Origin: Rhodococcus rhodochrous
Lineage (GTDB): Bacteria; Actinomycetota; Actinomycetes; Mycobacteriales; Mycobacteriaceae
Assembly (NCBI RefSeq): GCF_014854695.1
Contig: NZ_CP027560.1
Location: 1 to 64,000 of the forward strand
Direction of reading: 5' to 3'
DNA: 64,000 nucleotides
Position numbers and translations under genes: made by a program
Shown here: positions 30,233 to 38,678 of the stretch, in pieces
Position numbering within the stretch: the stretch's first letter is position 1
Layout of the letters: the number at the start of each line of letters is the position of its first letter
Notes under the pieces: model-generated
Told to the model about the DNA's origin: nothing
What the model saw: only the letters and a program-made list of their open reading frames with translations
Databases searched by the model: none

Positions 30233-30320
30233 TCCGGCAGCTGGACCCCGGGGTAGTCCGGGAGCTGGACCCCCTTTAGGGGTCCGGGAGCTGGACTACC
30301 CCGTCCGAGAGCCGGACCCC
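30226..30320. repeat. iteron array (four GTCCGGGAGCTGGAC copies)
   Basis: Copies: GGGGTAGTCCGGCAGCTGGA.. at 30226-30249, near-identical 24-mer at 30250-30273, GGGGTCCGGGAGCTGG.. at 30279-30302 and a diverged GTCCGAGAGCCGGACCCC at 30303-30320. Each core is itself a dyad (GTCC..AGCT..GGAC). Spacing is 24-29 bp, i.e. near integral helical turns. The first copy overlaps the end of the rep-like gene. This is the layout of an iteron-type origin. Confidence 0.75.
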
Positions 30321-30370
30321 TCTTAACCACCCAATTAACCACCCATTACTAACCATCCAATGAATGAACC
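30321..30370. other. AT-rich stretch beside the iterons (possible unwinding element)
   Basis: CTTAACCACCCAATTAACCA continuing through three TTAACCACCC(A/T)-like repeats to AATGAATGAACC. It is much more AT-rich than the surrounding DNA and directly adjoins the iterons, as expected for an origin melting region. Confidence 0.55.
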
Positions 30371-30429
30371 GAGGGGGTACGTGAGGTGACCCGGTTACGT
30401 GCGGGGCGGGGAGACTCCTCGACGCCCCA

Positions 30430-30482
30430 GACGAATCAATCTCGAGTCGGTGGGGGAGGGGAGGGGTGACGCCTGATTCGTC
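30430..30482. repeat. 9-bp inverted repeat downstream of the iterons
   Basis: GACGAATCA (30430-30438) and TGATTCGTC (30474-30482) are perfect complements 35 bp apart, between the AT-rich stretch and the 30487 gene. Could be part of the origin or a terminator; no U-run. Confidence 0.4.
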
Positions 30483-30486
30483 GGTC

Positions 30487-30756
30487 TCAGAGGTCTGTGG
30501 CTGCTTTGGCGAGGGTGTGTGCGTGCGCTATGCCGACCTCCCAGGGCCCGAGGCGCCGGAACCCGAGAAGTTCGAGTTCGGCGTCGAGCAAGGGTGGGTC
30601 GAATCCGCCTCCTCCGGCCCAGCCTGGCGGTCGGTGTGTGCTGCACACCGGTTCTCCGTACTCGTCGGTGACGTCTATGCCGGGCAGGGCCCCGCTGTAG
30701 TCGACCGAGTTGGTCGCGTAGCAGTGGTAGATCGTCCTCTCGTCAAGGTTAGACAT
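30487..30756 (-). CDS. possible leftward ORFan
   Basis: 89 aa, function unknown. Reads like a real soluble protein (PGIDVTDEYGEPVCSTHRPP; LELLGFRRLGPWEVGIAHAH). ATG at 30756 lies inside the palindrome TAGACATGCGAAATGTCTA, so a protein bound there would block its expression. The opposite-strand ORF over the same span looks less protein-like. Confidence 0.5.
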   Translation of the reverse strand: MSNLDERTIYHCYATNSVDYSGALPGIDVTDEYGEPVCSTHRPPGWAGGGGFDPPLLDAELELLGFRRLGPWEVGIAHAHTLAKAATDL

Positions 30757-30768
30757 GCGAAATGTCTA
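30750..30768. promoter_or_regulatory. palindromic operator TAGACAT-N5-ATGTCTA
   Basis: Perfect 7-bp arms (30750-30756, 30762-30768) around GCGAA. It overlaps the start codon of the leftward gene and lies upstream of the DUF2637 gene. The half-site TAGACAT is one base from the recurrent TAGACAC. Confidence 0.55.
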
Positions 30769-30892
30769 CCGGAGCGTCCTCGCGTGTCATGCGGACTTGA
30801 CCGGGCATGATCATCTACGCTTTGCCCTGTCCGCGAGGCTGACCGAACAGCCGACCGGACCTGCCCGACACCCACACAGTCAGGACACCCAC

Positions 30893-31702
30893 ATGCGTCG
30901 CAACCACCGTGACCCGCAGACACCGCCGAAGCCGCGCTACCCGATGCCGGTGAAACTCGCCGCCGGGGCCGCTCTCGCCGTGGCCGCCGCGTCGTTCCTG
31001 CGGTCGTTCACCGCCTTGTCCGACCTGGCGATGATGTTCGAGGTGCCCGCCGATCAGGCGTGGACGCTGCCCATCGGCATCGACGGGCTGGTGATCGTCG
31101 CGACGGTCGCGGCCGTGATGCTGCGCGGTTGGCGCTGGTACTCGTGGATGCTGCTGATCGTCGGCACCCTGCTCTCGGTCGCCGGTAACGGTATCCATGC
31201 CTGGCTGATCACCGAGAATCCGATCGGTGTGGGCATCGCGGTCATCCCGCCGTTGGTCACCCTCGCCGCGATCCATCTGACCGTGGTGCTCGCTCACGAG
31301 AACCGGCCGCAGCAGGCCGCGCCGATGCCGCAGCCGCCGATGCGCGAGCCCGAGCCGGTCGCCGAGTCTGCCCCGTTGGTCACCGACAACGACCTGCGTA
31401 TCCCGGATGAATGGCTCGATGCCCAGGGTGTCCAGCGCCCGGTGTCCGAGGACATGACCGTGCAGCTGCCCGTCGTCGATCCGCAGGTCGGCGAGGTGTC
31501 CGAGGTCGAGCAGGGGCCGGTGGGTGTGGTGATCGACGCCGATGACGACCCGGAGGGTGCTCGGGAGTGGGCGCTCGAGCAGATGCGCCTGGGCACGATG
31601 AACTATGTGGAGATCGCTCAGGGTGTCAATCGCAGTGAGGGCACGATCCGGCGGTGGCGCGACGCGGCAGGCATTCCGCCGCGTCTGACGGTCGCGGCCT
31701 GA
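30893..31702 (+). CDS. DUF2637 membrane protein with C-terminal HTH
   Basis: 269 aa. Four hydrophobic segments: ~24-43 (AAGAALAVAAASFLRSF), ~58-77 (AWTLPIGIDGLVIVATVAAV), ~84-103 (YSWMLLIVGTLLSVAGN) and ~112-133 (GVGIAVIPPLVTLAAIHLTV), the DUF2637 pattern of actinobacterial plasmid and phage proteins. The C-terminus (NYVEIAQGVNRSEGTIRRWR) is a HTH, suggesting a membrane-tethered DNA binder. DUF2637 genes are common on conjugative actinomycete plasmids; role uncertain. ATG 30893 with AGGA upstream. Confidence 0.75.
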   Translation: MRRNHRDPQTPPKPRYPMPVKLAAGAALAVAAASFLRSFTALSDLAMMFEVPADQAWTLPIGIDGLVIVATVAAVMLRGWRWYSWMLLIVGTLLSVAGNGIHAWLITENPIGVGIAVIPPLVTLAAIHLTVVLAHENRPQQAAPMPQPPMREPEPVAESAPLVTDNDLRIPDEWLDAQGVQRPVSEDMTVQLPVVDPQVGEVSEVEQGPVGVVIDADDDPEGAREWALEQMRLGTMNYVEIAQGVNRSEGTIRRWRDAAGIPPRLTVAA

Positions 31703-31721
31703 CCCCGGACACGCGAAAAGC

Positions 31722-31757
31722 CGCCCCCGTCTGCGGCGGGGGACGCAGACGGGGGCG
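31722..31757. terminator. bidirectional intrinsic terminator
   Basis: Perfect 14-bp stem CGCCCCCGTCTGCG and complement, 8-nt loop; U-runs in both directions (CTTTT leftward, ACTTT rightward). Separates the converging plasmid module and tail-fibre operon. Confidence 0.8.
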
Positions 31758-31778
31758 ACTTTCGTTACGCTAGTGGAC

Positions 31779-31805
31779 GCGGGCCGGTGGGAAGTACCGG
31801 CCCGC
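31779..31805 (-). terminator. second hairpin after the tail-fibre operon
   Basis: Perfect 10-bp stem GCGGGCCGGT / ACCGGCCCGC with a 7-nt loop, just after the last leftward structural gene (stop 31826). Confidence 0.55.
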
Positions 31806-31825
31806 ACCATTTGTCCGGCCGAGGA

Positions 31826-33163
31826 TCAGGGCGTGAACGCCTTGAAGTCGTCGATACGTCCGGGAGGGCCACCGCCACCGGAGACGAGCTCGTCGTTCTG
31901 GATCGTCGCGCCCACCCACCGCCGCGAGAACGGGATCACCGAATCGGCGACCGTGCCCTGCAGCACGACCGCGCCGTTGACCCGAGCGGTGTAGAGGTTG
32001 CCTTCGGCGCGCAGCGTGACGACCGCGCCCTCTGGGAACTTGGTGGTGTTGACGTACTGCGCGACACCGGTCACCGGGACGAACCCGTTGGGGGCGTCGT
32101 AGTCCTCGTAGTACAGCGCCATGATCGACTTCGTCCACGAGAACTGGACACCGAACTGCGCGCCCGGATTGGTGACCGGATCCTGGAACGGATCAGCCCG
32201 GACGACGAGTCCGCACGCCGAGTGTTCTGGGTCGCGCCCGTCCCACCGGACAACGCCCTCGACCTGCTGCGTGTCGTGCGGCATCGGCTCGTGCCACCAC
32301 GCATACGACAGCGGCACCGACGGGGTGTTGGTCCCGTCGAGGCGGCCGTTTGCCCGAACGAGCGTGCCGCCACCGGTGGTGATCCAGTTGGAGTCGAGCG
32401 GACCATCGCCGTCGAAACCGTCCGATGCGCGCAGGACCATCGGTGCGACGTACTTGTCGTAGACGGCGAAGTTGTCCAGGCTCGGCCCATAGGTCGTGCC
32501 AAGGAAGTTCCGCACCGACACGAGATAGACGCCACCATGCCGATAGTCCGGGCCAACTTTCGTAACACCGGCGGTGTCCGTCCATGAGGCGACAACGGAC
32601 TCGACACCCGCACGGCGACGTTTCGCCGTGTACTCGTTGCCGACAGCCTCCAGGATCATCGTGTCGCCCGCGACATACGCGTTTGTCGGCACGGCAACCT
32701 GGCGCGTGAAGGCGCCGTTCACGACCGAATAGATGCCCGCAGTCGCCGCAGTTCCCGCCGCGTTCAAGACGACAAAATTGTCTGCCGCCAGATCGCTACG
32801 CGCCACGACACCCACGTAGTAACCCGACGCGGGGGTGGTGACCACGACGGCCTCTACTGCCATGTCGTTCGTCGCGACCGGCTCGGTATAGATGAGCGAG
32901 TGCTGGCACTGCGCATTGATGCCGGACGTTGCCGTCGGAGTGCCGGCGCGCACCGCGTTAGCGGCGATCGTCGCCGGAGCCGTGCCTGTCCACAGGCGAT
33001 CGAACCACAATGCCCCGAGTGCGGTGCGGTTGAAGTCGTCCCGGTAGTCACGCCGGGACGAGAACACCTGTTTCCACCGGCCGTCGTCCCAGATCCATCC
33101 GTTGCCGAGGGGAACGGACCCCAGCTGCATACGGCCGACCTTGGTGGATCCGAACTGCAGCAT
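31826..33163 (-). CDS. tail protein with two jelly-roll-like repeats
   Basis: 445 aa. Short N-terminal anchor (FGSTKVGRMQLGSVPLGNGW), then two copies of a lectin/laminin-G-like module, each opening with D-x-F/D-x-W (DDFNRTALGALWFDRLWTG; DGFDGDGPLDSNWITTGGG) and containing V.A.V........GL..R.D segments. Probably a receptor- or glycan-binding tip protein. The start overlaps the stop of the long fibre gene (ATGATG). Last gene of the structural operon. Confidence 0.65.
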   Translation of the reverse strand: MLQFGSTKVGRMQLGSVPLGNGWIWDDGRWKQVFSSRRDYRDDFNRTALGALWFDRLWTGTAPATIAANAVRAGTPTATSGINAQCQHSLIYTEPVATNDMAVEAVVVTTPASGYYVGVVARSDLAADNFVVLNAAGTAATAGIYSVVNGAFTRQVAVPTNAYVAGDTMILEAVGNEYTAKRRRAGVESVVASWTDTAGVTKVGPDYRHGGVYLVSVRNFLGTTYGPSLDNFAVYDKYVAPMVLRASDGFDGDGPLDSNWITTGGGTLVRANGRLDGTNTPSVPLSYAWWHEPMPHDTQQVEGVVRWDGRDPEHSACGLVVRADPFQDPVTNPGAQFGVQFSWTKSIMALYYEDYDAPNGFVPVTGVAQYVNTTKFPEGAVVTLRAEGNLYTARVNGAVVLQGTVADSVIPFSRRWVGATIQNDELVSGGGGPPGRIDDFKAFTP

Positions 33164-36100
33164 CAGCCCTCCGTCACGTAGAGGACACCCTCGACGCCCG
33201 TTGCGGGCAGCGAGGAGACCAGTTCGACGGTGACCGCGCCGATCGCCGTACGCGCTTCGGCCTCAGTGGCGGCGGTCAGCACGCTCCGGCCGATCGGTGA
33301 GGAGTCCGAGATGTTCACCGCGGTGTGCGTGTGCGACGCCTCGGCCGCCTCGATCACCTCCCGTGCGGCGGCAGGATCGGCGGCGAGCGCCAGGGCCTTG
33401 CCGATCTCCGAGGTCACCGCGTTCTGATCGCCGGTGATCCAGTGGTTGATGATCTGCTTGAGGTAGTCCGGGCGCATCGCCCGCGAAGACGTGCCGGTCC
33501 CGGAGATGCCTTCAGCCAGGGACATCGCCGAATACGGCGCGTTGAGGGTGACCCAGCCGCCCCAGGTGGTGTTGTACTTGACCCGCCCGTAGATCGACGC
33601 CGTGGAGGTCGTCGTAGCGAAGAACAGGGTCGTCGCCGCCTGCCCCGCAGTGGGGGAGTTGACCACGAACACGTTCCACCACAGCGCCGAGGTCGACGGG
33701 CCACCGGTGACGTAGCCGGTCCCCGTGCGCACCCTGTAGTTGCCGGGCACCGAGAAGTCGAGGGTGGTGAAGTCCCCGGTCTCGTACACCGCCACCACAT
33801 CCCCCAGAGCCTTCCGAGGGGCTGCATCGAGCGCGGTTTGCAGATCGGCGACCTGATCGAGCGTGTGCGTGTGGGAGAGCCCAGACTTGTCATCCAGGGC
33901 GGTCTGCAGACCGGTGACCTCCCCGATCGTGTGCGAGTGCACCTTGTCGGCCTTGCCGCCGATCTGCGTGGAGACGGTGGTGGCGAAGTTCGGATCGTTG
34001 CCGAGCGCGGTTGCCAGCTCGTTGAGCGTGTCGAGCGTGTCCGGGGCGGACCCGACGATCTCCGCGACCTTGGTGTCCACATAGTCCTTGTGGGCCAGGT
34101 GAGCGGCGGCGGTCGGCGCCGGGGAGCTGATGGGCCCGTAAATCTGGCCACCGCCGCGGGGAAGGAACGGGCCCGACCCCATCTCCGAGGCGTAGTTGAT
34201 CAGCATGAGCTGACCGATGCGGAACGAACTACCCGCGAAGTCCCGGAAGGTGTACCGCAAGCCGTTGATGCCCTGGTTGGAGTTGCCCGGGACCGGCACG
34301 AGCATGTCGCCCTGGACGTTGTTGGCGGTTTCCCAGCACACGAACCATTGGCCGGTCACCGCGTTGCGGGCCTCGATCTTGAGATACCTCGACCGCCAGG
34401 ACTCCATCATCGCGACACCGACCTTGGTGCCGTAGGTGAAGACCTTGTAGGTGTCGATCTCGACGACGTACTCGGTGGTGGTGATCGGCAGGCTGCGGGC
34501 CGTGGAGGTCGGCTCGAAGCAGATGTCCAGGCTCGTCGCCGACAGAACCCCGTCCGCGTACAGCCTGGTCGCGCCACCACGCAGGTTGTTGTAGGCGATG
34601 TCGTTCATGAAGTACGGAATCGTCACGGCCCGGCTCGACTCCGACGACATGTGCAGGAAGGCGTTCCAAATCGCGCCGCGCGAGAGCTCGGCGCGGTTCG
34701 CCAGATCCGGCACAGTGGGGGCATCGGAGGTGCCGCCGAGATCCCCGGCGAGCTTGATGCCGCCCTTGACCGTCGGCGACGCATTGGGGATGCCGTCGGT
34801 GACCACCGACGCCGCGTCGATCGCCGACTGCGCCGCCGCTGCCGCCGACGCGGCTGCCTCCGACGCCTTCGTCGTCGCCGTCGTCGCCGACCCGGCTGCG
34901 GTGGTCGCCGACGACGCTGCCTCTCCGGCGCGGGTCGCGGCCGCCGACGCGGAGCCTGCAGCGGCGGTCGACGCGCCCTCGGCTGCCGTCGCCGCTGCCG
35001 CCGCGTCGCCCGCCTTCGTCGTGGCGGTCGTCGCGGCCGAGGCGGCGTCTGCAGCCTTCGTCGTGGCCGTCGACGCGGCCGTCGACGCCTCGTCGGCCTT
35101 CGTCGTCGCCGTCGATGCAGCAGTCGACGCGGTCGTCGCCCGAGCGTCGGCTGTCGCCGCCGACGCTGCTGCTTCGTCGGCCTTCGTCGACGCCGTCGAC
35201 GCCGAACCTGCAGCTGAGGAGGCCGACGACGCCGCGTCGCTGGCTTTCGTCGTCGCCGTCGACGCTGCCGTCGCCGCCGTCGACGCCGAGCCTGCAGCGG
35301 CCGCTGCCGAGTCCGCCGCCTCTGCGGCCTTCGTCGACGCCGTCGACGCGGAGCCCGCTGCGGCGGTCGCCGAGTTCGACGCTGCCGTCGCGCGGGTGTC
35401 GGCCGTCGACGCCGCTGCGGCGGCCTCGCTCGCCTTCGTCGTCGCGGTCGTCGCCGCATCCGCCGCATCGGCGGCCATGGTCGCTGCGGTCGTCGCCGAC
35501 GCGGCCGCGCCGGCCGCCGACGATGCTGCCGCCGACGCAGCCGACGACGACTCCTGCGCCGAGTTCGCCGCCGCCGTCGCCGACGCTGCTGCGTCGACCG
35601 CCGCCTGGGCGAGATCGCCGAGCGAGGGAATCTCGACCTCGATGTCGCCTTCGCGGGACATGACGAACAGCAGACCGTTGGGCAGCAGCTGCACATCGAC
35701 GACCGAGCGGCCGGGAGGACCGACGACGGTCGGCACACCCGTCGACGGATCGGTGAGCACCCGCGCCGTCGCCAGGTTCGTCGGCTCGTAGTCGGGATCC
35801 TCGGGGTCGCCGTCGGGCAGATCGAACGAGAACTCGTCGGTGAGGGTTTCCGTGCCGACCTTGTAGGTGAACTGGGCGTGCCAGCGCCACACGCCGGGTT
35901 CGGAGGCGATCAGCCACACCCACGGGTCACCCCGATAGGTGAGATTGCCGTTGACCATCGACACCCGCACCGGGCGCGGCAACACCAGCTGGGCGGGGCT
36001 CGTTCCGTCGCCATGGTCGATGATGCGTTCAATGCGCGGGGTCAGGACACCGAAGCCGGTCACCGGCAGGGCGTCGGGGAGAACGTTGGCATCGGGACCG

Positions 36101-36171
36101 TCTGCGATGCCCGCGACCACGCGGAAGATGACCTTCCCGAAACGGGTCGAGCCGAGATTGGGCGCCGTCAC
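33163..36171 (-). CDS. long tail fibre with Ala/Ser/Thr repeat shaft
   Basis: 1002 aa. Residues 1-185: globular virion-attachment part (VVAGIADGPDANVLPDALPV; DLPDGDPEDPDYEPTN). Residues ~187-440: near-continuous 7-residue-type repeats of A, S, T, E, K, D (e.g. ASTKADEAAASAATADARAT), a trimeric coiled-coil shaft. Residues ~700-790 have the fibre motif SAPDTLDTLNELATALGNDP and paired HSHTIGEVTGLQTALD / HTHTLDQVADLQTALD blocks common in tail fibres. GTG start with AAGGAGGTGCC, a strong site. Host recognition is the expected role. Confidence 0.75.
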   Translation of the reverse strand: MTAPNLGSTRFGKVIFRVVAGIADGPDANVLPDALPVTGFGVLTPRIERIIDHGDGTSPAQLVLPRPVRVSMVNGNLTYRGDPWVWLIASEPGVWRWHAQFTYKVGTETLTDEFSFDLPDGDPEDPDYEPTNLATARVLTDPSTGVPTVVGPPGRSVVDVQLLPNGLLFVMSREGDIEVEIPSLGDLAQAAVDAAASATAAANSAQESSSAASAAASSAAGAAASATTAATMAADAADAATTATTKASEAAAAASTADTRATAASNSATAAAGSASTASTKAAEAADSAAAAAGSASTAATAASTATTKASDAASSASSAAGSASTASTKADEAAASAATADARATTASTAASTATTKADEASTAASTATTKAADAASAATTATTKAGDAAAAATAAEGASTAAAGSASAAATRAGEAASSATTAAGSATTATTKASEAAASAAAAAQSAIDAASVVTDGIPNASPTVKGGIKLAGDLGGTSDAPTVPDLANRAELSRGAIWNAFLHMSSESSRAVTIPYFMNDIAYNNLRGGATRLYADGVLSATSLDICFEPTSTARSLPITTTEYVVEIDTYKVFTYGTKVGVAMMESWRSRYLKIEARNAVTGQWFVCWETANNVQGDMLVPVPGNSNQGINGLRYTFRDFAGSSFRIGQLMLINYASEMGSGPFLPRGGGQIYGPISSPAPTAAAHLAHKDYVDTKVAEIVGSAPDTLDTLNELATALGNDPNFATTVSTQIGGKADKVHSHTIGEVTGLQTALDDKSGLSHTHTLDQVADLQTALDAAPRKALGDVVAVYETGDFTTLDFSVPGNYRVRTGTGYVTGGPSTSALWWNVFVVNSPTAGQAATTLFFATTTSTASIYGRVKYNTTWGGWVTLNAPYSAMSLAEGISGTGTSSRAMRPDYLKQIINHWITGDQNAVTSEIGKALALAADPAAAREVIEAAEASHTHTAVNISDSSPIGRSVLTAATEAEARTAIGAVTVELVSSLPATGVEGVLYVTEG

Positions 36172-36180
36172 GGCACCTCC

Positions 36181-37092
36181 TTATTCGTAGAAGCAGATGA
36201 TGTGAATGCAGCCGTCAGCGCCCTTGCCGCCGGTGCCGTCGATACCACCGGCACCGCCGCCGCCGCCGGGCATACCGCCATGACCACCGGGACCGCGACC
36301 GCCACCGCCACCGCCACCGGAACCGCCGTAGAACTGGCCTTCTCCGGCATCGCGACCGGGAGCGGGGCGTGCCGCCGACGAGTTCGACGTCACCCAGGCG
36401 CCCGCCGGACCGCCGGGCAGGGTGCCCGAGCGGCCACCCTCACCGGCCTTGTTCGATGCCTTGTTCGAGAAAGCGTTCTGCCCACCGCCACCGCCACCGG
36501 CGGACCCGCCGACGTTGCCCTGTGTTCCGGGGCTACCGGCTCGTCCCGGGCCGCCACCGCTGCCGCCGGGGGAGTTGCCGGATCCGCCGGTGCCGTCCCC
36601 CTTGCCGCCACCGCCGACGAGCAGGTCACCGAAGGCGCTTTGGGTGCCGGAGGCGCCGAGGCGTGAGCCGTTGCCGCCGTTGACGGCGCCGGCACCGCCG
36701 ACACCGATGGTGCAGTCGACGAAGTCGGGCATCTCGAGGTCGGTGAACGTCTTCTCGTCGCAGCCACCGCCACCACCACCGCCGCGGCCGTAGTGCGCGC
36801 CCCACAGGGCATCGAAGTGGCCGGTCGCGCCACCGGCACCGGCGCCAATGCAGATGACGTGGAACCGGTTGAATCCGACGGGCTTTTCCCAGCGCTGATC
36901 GGCGATCAGGGTGACGATCTCGGCGTTCTCGAGGTCGACATAGCCGCTGCGCTTCTCGAGCTCGGCGATCATCTCGCCGAACGGCGCCAGCGCCCGTTCC
37001 ATGCGAGCGTCGACTTCGGCGCCGAGGGTGTCCTCGAAGTTCGCGGTGGTGATGAACTTGCCGAAGCCGTCCAAGATGCGGTCGGCGATCAT
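36181..37092 (-). CDS. glycine-rich minor tail protein
   Basis: 303 aa. N-terminal ~75 residues are helical and polar (ILDGFGKFITTANFEDTLGA); from ~80 onward a Gly-rich fold begins (FHVICIGAGAGGATGHFDA) and runs into dense GG repeats, ending GADGCIHIICFYE. This matches the glycine-rich tail-tip domains of phages (as in some receptor adhesins with polyglycine sandwich), likely part of the adhesin. ATG at 37092. Confidence 0.65.
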   Translation of the reverse strand: MIADRILDGFGKFITTANFEDTLGAEVDARMERALAPFGEMIAELEKRSGYVDLENAEIVTLIADQRWEKPVGFNRFHVICIGAGAGGATGHFDALWGAHYGRGGGGGGGCDEKTFTDLEMPDFVDCTIGVGGAGAVNGGNGSRLGASGTQSAFGDLLVGGGGKGDGTGGSGNSPGGSGGGPGRAGSPGTQGNVGGSAGGGGGGQNAFSNKASNKAGEGGRSGTLPGGPAGAWVTSNSSAARPAPGRDAGEGQFYGGSGGGGGGGRGPGGHGGMPGGGGGAGGIDGTGGKGADGCIHIICFYE

Positions 37093-37094
37093 CG

Positions 37095-37268
37095 TCAGCC
37101 CTCCTCAGCGAGGAGCTGTTCGAGTTCCCGACCGGCGTCGAAGATCGTCTGCTTGAGCTGCGCGATGCGGTCGGCCTTCGTATCCCGAGGCAGCCCCGAG
37201 AGGTGCTGGCCGAATCCCATCAGGGGGCGATCGCGGAGCTGGTCGAGGTTGTGGGTGGGGTTGCTCAT
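37095..37268 (-). CDS. 57-residue helical ORFan
   Basis: 57 aa, ATG in overlap with the preceding stop. C-terminal helix (DRIAQLKQTIFDAGRELEQL). May be a small tail or chaperone component. Confidence 0.5.
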   Translation of the reverse strand: MSNPTHNLDQLRDRPLMGFGQHLSGLPRDTKADRIAQLKQTIFDAGRELEQLLAEEG

Positions 37269-38362
37269 ACCGGCACCACCCACACGACGAGCTGCGCGCG
37301 GTCGGCGCGCGCCGACCACGGCTGGTTCATGCCTTCGACCTTCACGGCGGACAGGTAGACCGTCCGCTGCTGTTCGGTGGCGTTCGCCGGGATCACCGCG
37401 TGCGTGTCGCCGGTGTTGTCGGCGTCGATGGACTGCTCGAAGGTGGTCTCGAAGCGCACCGCATCGCGCACCATGCCGAGGCGGCCCTCGCCGTAGGCGA
37501 CGAGCGTGCCGGTGACCGGATCGCCCAGGCGGCCTTCGATCGACACGCGGGTCGCTGCGCCCGAGGTGCACTGCACGTTGCCCTGGATCATCAGCCGGTG
37601 CGGGTAGTCCTGCGGCGGGATCGTCAGCGAGGCGACCTGGCCGCGGAGCGTGCCGTCGTTGGCCGGCACGTTGACCTCGCCGAAGGCGTTCGGGTTCAGC
37701 GTGTAGGGGCCACGGATGCGCTGCACGCGCAGGGGCTTGAGCTTGCCGCTGGACGGGTCGGCGGTGAGCATGTCGCCATCGACCGGAAGCTCGGAGTAGG
37801 ACGACAGGTTGATGGTCGTATCGCCCGGGTCGCCCTTCTCGCCGCGCGGCTGCGGGATACCGATGTGGATGGACACCTCACCGGTTGCCTGGTCGCCGTT
37901 GACCTGGAAGACCGCTTCGGCGTCGTGATCGAGGATGGTCACGGTGCCGCCGGTGATGGTCACCGGCGGACCGACCGGGCCACGGATGACGAGGTCTTCG
38001 TAGACCTCCCAGTCGTAGCCGTTCCACCGGTACAGCGCGCGGGCCTCGCCGTCGCCGACGAACCAGGCCTTGCCTTCGTCGGCGTCGCCGAGGTGCTGGT
38101 ACATCTCCTGCAGGCTCGCCGCGTCGGGGTAGGTGTCGTTCTGCAGCTGCCAGGGCATCGCCGGATCACCCTTGGGGCCGGGATCGCCGGGCGGGCCGGA
38201 GGGGATCGCCATGGCGCCTTCGGTGGGGGACATGACGAAGAAGGCCTGTTCGACCGGCACGCCGTCGTTCTCGGTGGGGATACGAACGAATTTGACCGTG
38301 GGCCGGAAGGTGCCGACGACGTCGTAGCCGAGGAACTGGCCGAGGGTGTTGACGGTGGTCAA
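37265..38362 (-). CDS. minor tail protein with collagen-like segments
   Basis: 365 aa. TTG start at 38362 with GGAGGAG upstream, overlapping the previous stop. Two collagen-like stretches, GPPGDPGPKGDP (~57) and GEKGDPGDTT (~176), flank a region with YRWNGYDWEVYEDLVIRGPV. The C-terminal ~120 residues (PQDYPHRLMIQGNVQCTSGA) look like a beta-sandwich head domain. Typical of siphovirus appendage proteins. Confidence 0.65.
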   Translation of the reverse strand: MTTVNTLGQFLGYDVVGTFRPTVKFVRIPTENDGVPVEQAFFVMSPTEGAMAIPSGPPGDPGPKGDPAMPWQLQNDTYPDAASLQEMYQHLGDADEGKAWFVGDGEARALYRWNGYDWEVYEDLVIRGPVGPPVTITGGTVTILDHDAEAVFQVNGDQATGEVSIHIGIPQPRGEKGDPGDTTINLSSYSELPVDGDMLTADPSSGKLKPLRVQRIRGPYTLNPNAFGEVNVPANDGTLRGQVASLTIPPQDYPHRLMIQGNVQCTSGAATRVSIEGRLGDPVTGTLVAYGEGRLGMVRDAVRFETTFEQSIDADNTGDTHAVIPANATEQQRTVYLSAVKVEGMNQPWSARADRAQLVVWVVPV

Positions 38363-38673
38363 ATCTCCTCCTCGAGGGAAGTCGGGGTGGGGGGAACCGG
38401 AGGAGGCTGGTGGTGAGGGGCGTGCTCGCGCAGCGCCAGGACCAGCTCGTCGATGTGTCGGAGCAGGCCGCGGATCAGACGGATCGCGTCACGGAAGCGA
38501 CCGCGTTCCTTCTCGGCTTCGGCCTTGAGCGTGCTCACCTCGCCGCGCAGCTCTGAGACCTCCGAACGCAGGCGAGAGACGATCTTGGCCTGCCACGCGG
38601 TGGCCGCCCCGATGATGGCGGCCACCGCGACGCCGAGCTGCTGGATCACCTCGGGGGTGAGCCACTGCAGCAC
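38359..38673 (-). CDS. membrane protein with coiled coil, second holin candidate
   Basis: 104 aa, GTG start. One membrane segment (~12-27, LGVAVAAIIGAATAWQ), then a coiled coil (~30-80, RLRSEVSELRGEVSTLKAEA) and a Pro/acidic tail. Many actinophages encode such a single-segment protein next to the holin; it may tune lysis timing. Inference from position and topology. Confidence 0.55.
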   Translation of the reverse strand: MLQWLTPEVIQQLGVAVAAIIGAATAWQAKIVSRLRSEVSELRGEVSTLKAEAEKERGRFRDAIRLIRGLLRHIDELVLALREHAPHHQPPPVPPTPTSLEEEI

Positions 38674-38678
38674 GGCGA

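Noticed and set aside
30226-30320. Short repeats considered as a CRISPR array
   Set aside because: Copies are contiguous or 0-6 bp apart with no spacers, and sit at a rep gene end; an iteron array explains them.
33325-35217. 630-residue ORF opposite the tail fibre
   Set aside because: Shadow of the repeat-rich fibre; long Arg runs mirror the Ala codons of the true gene.
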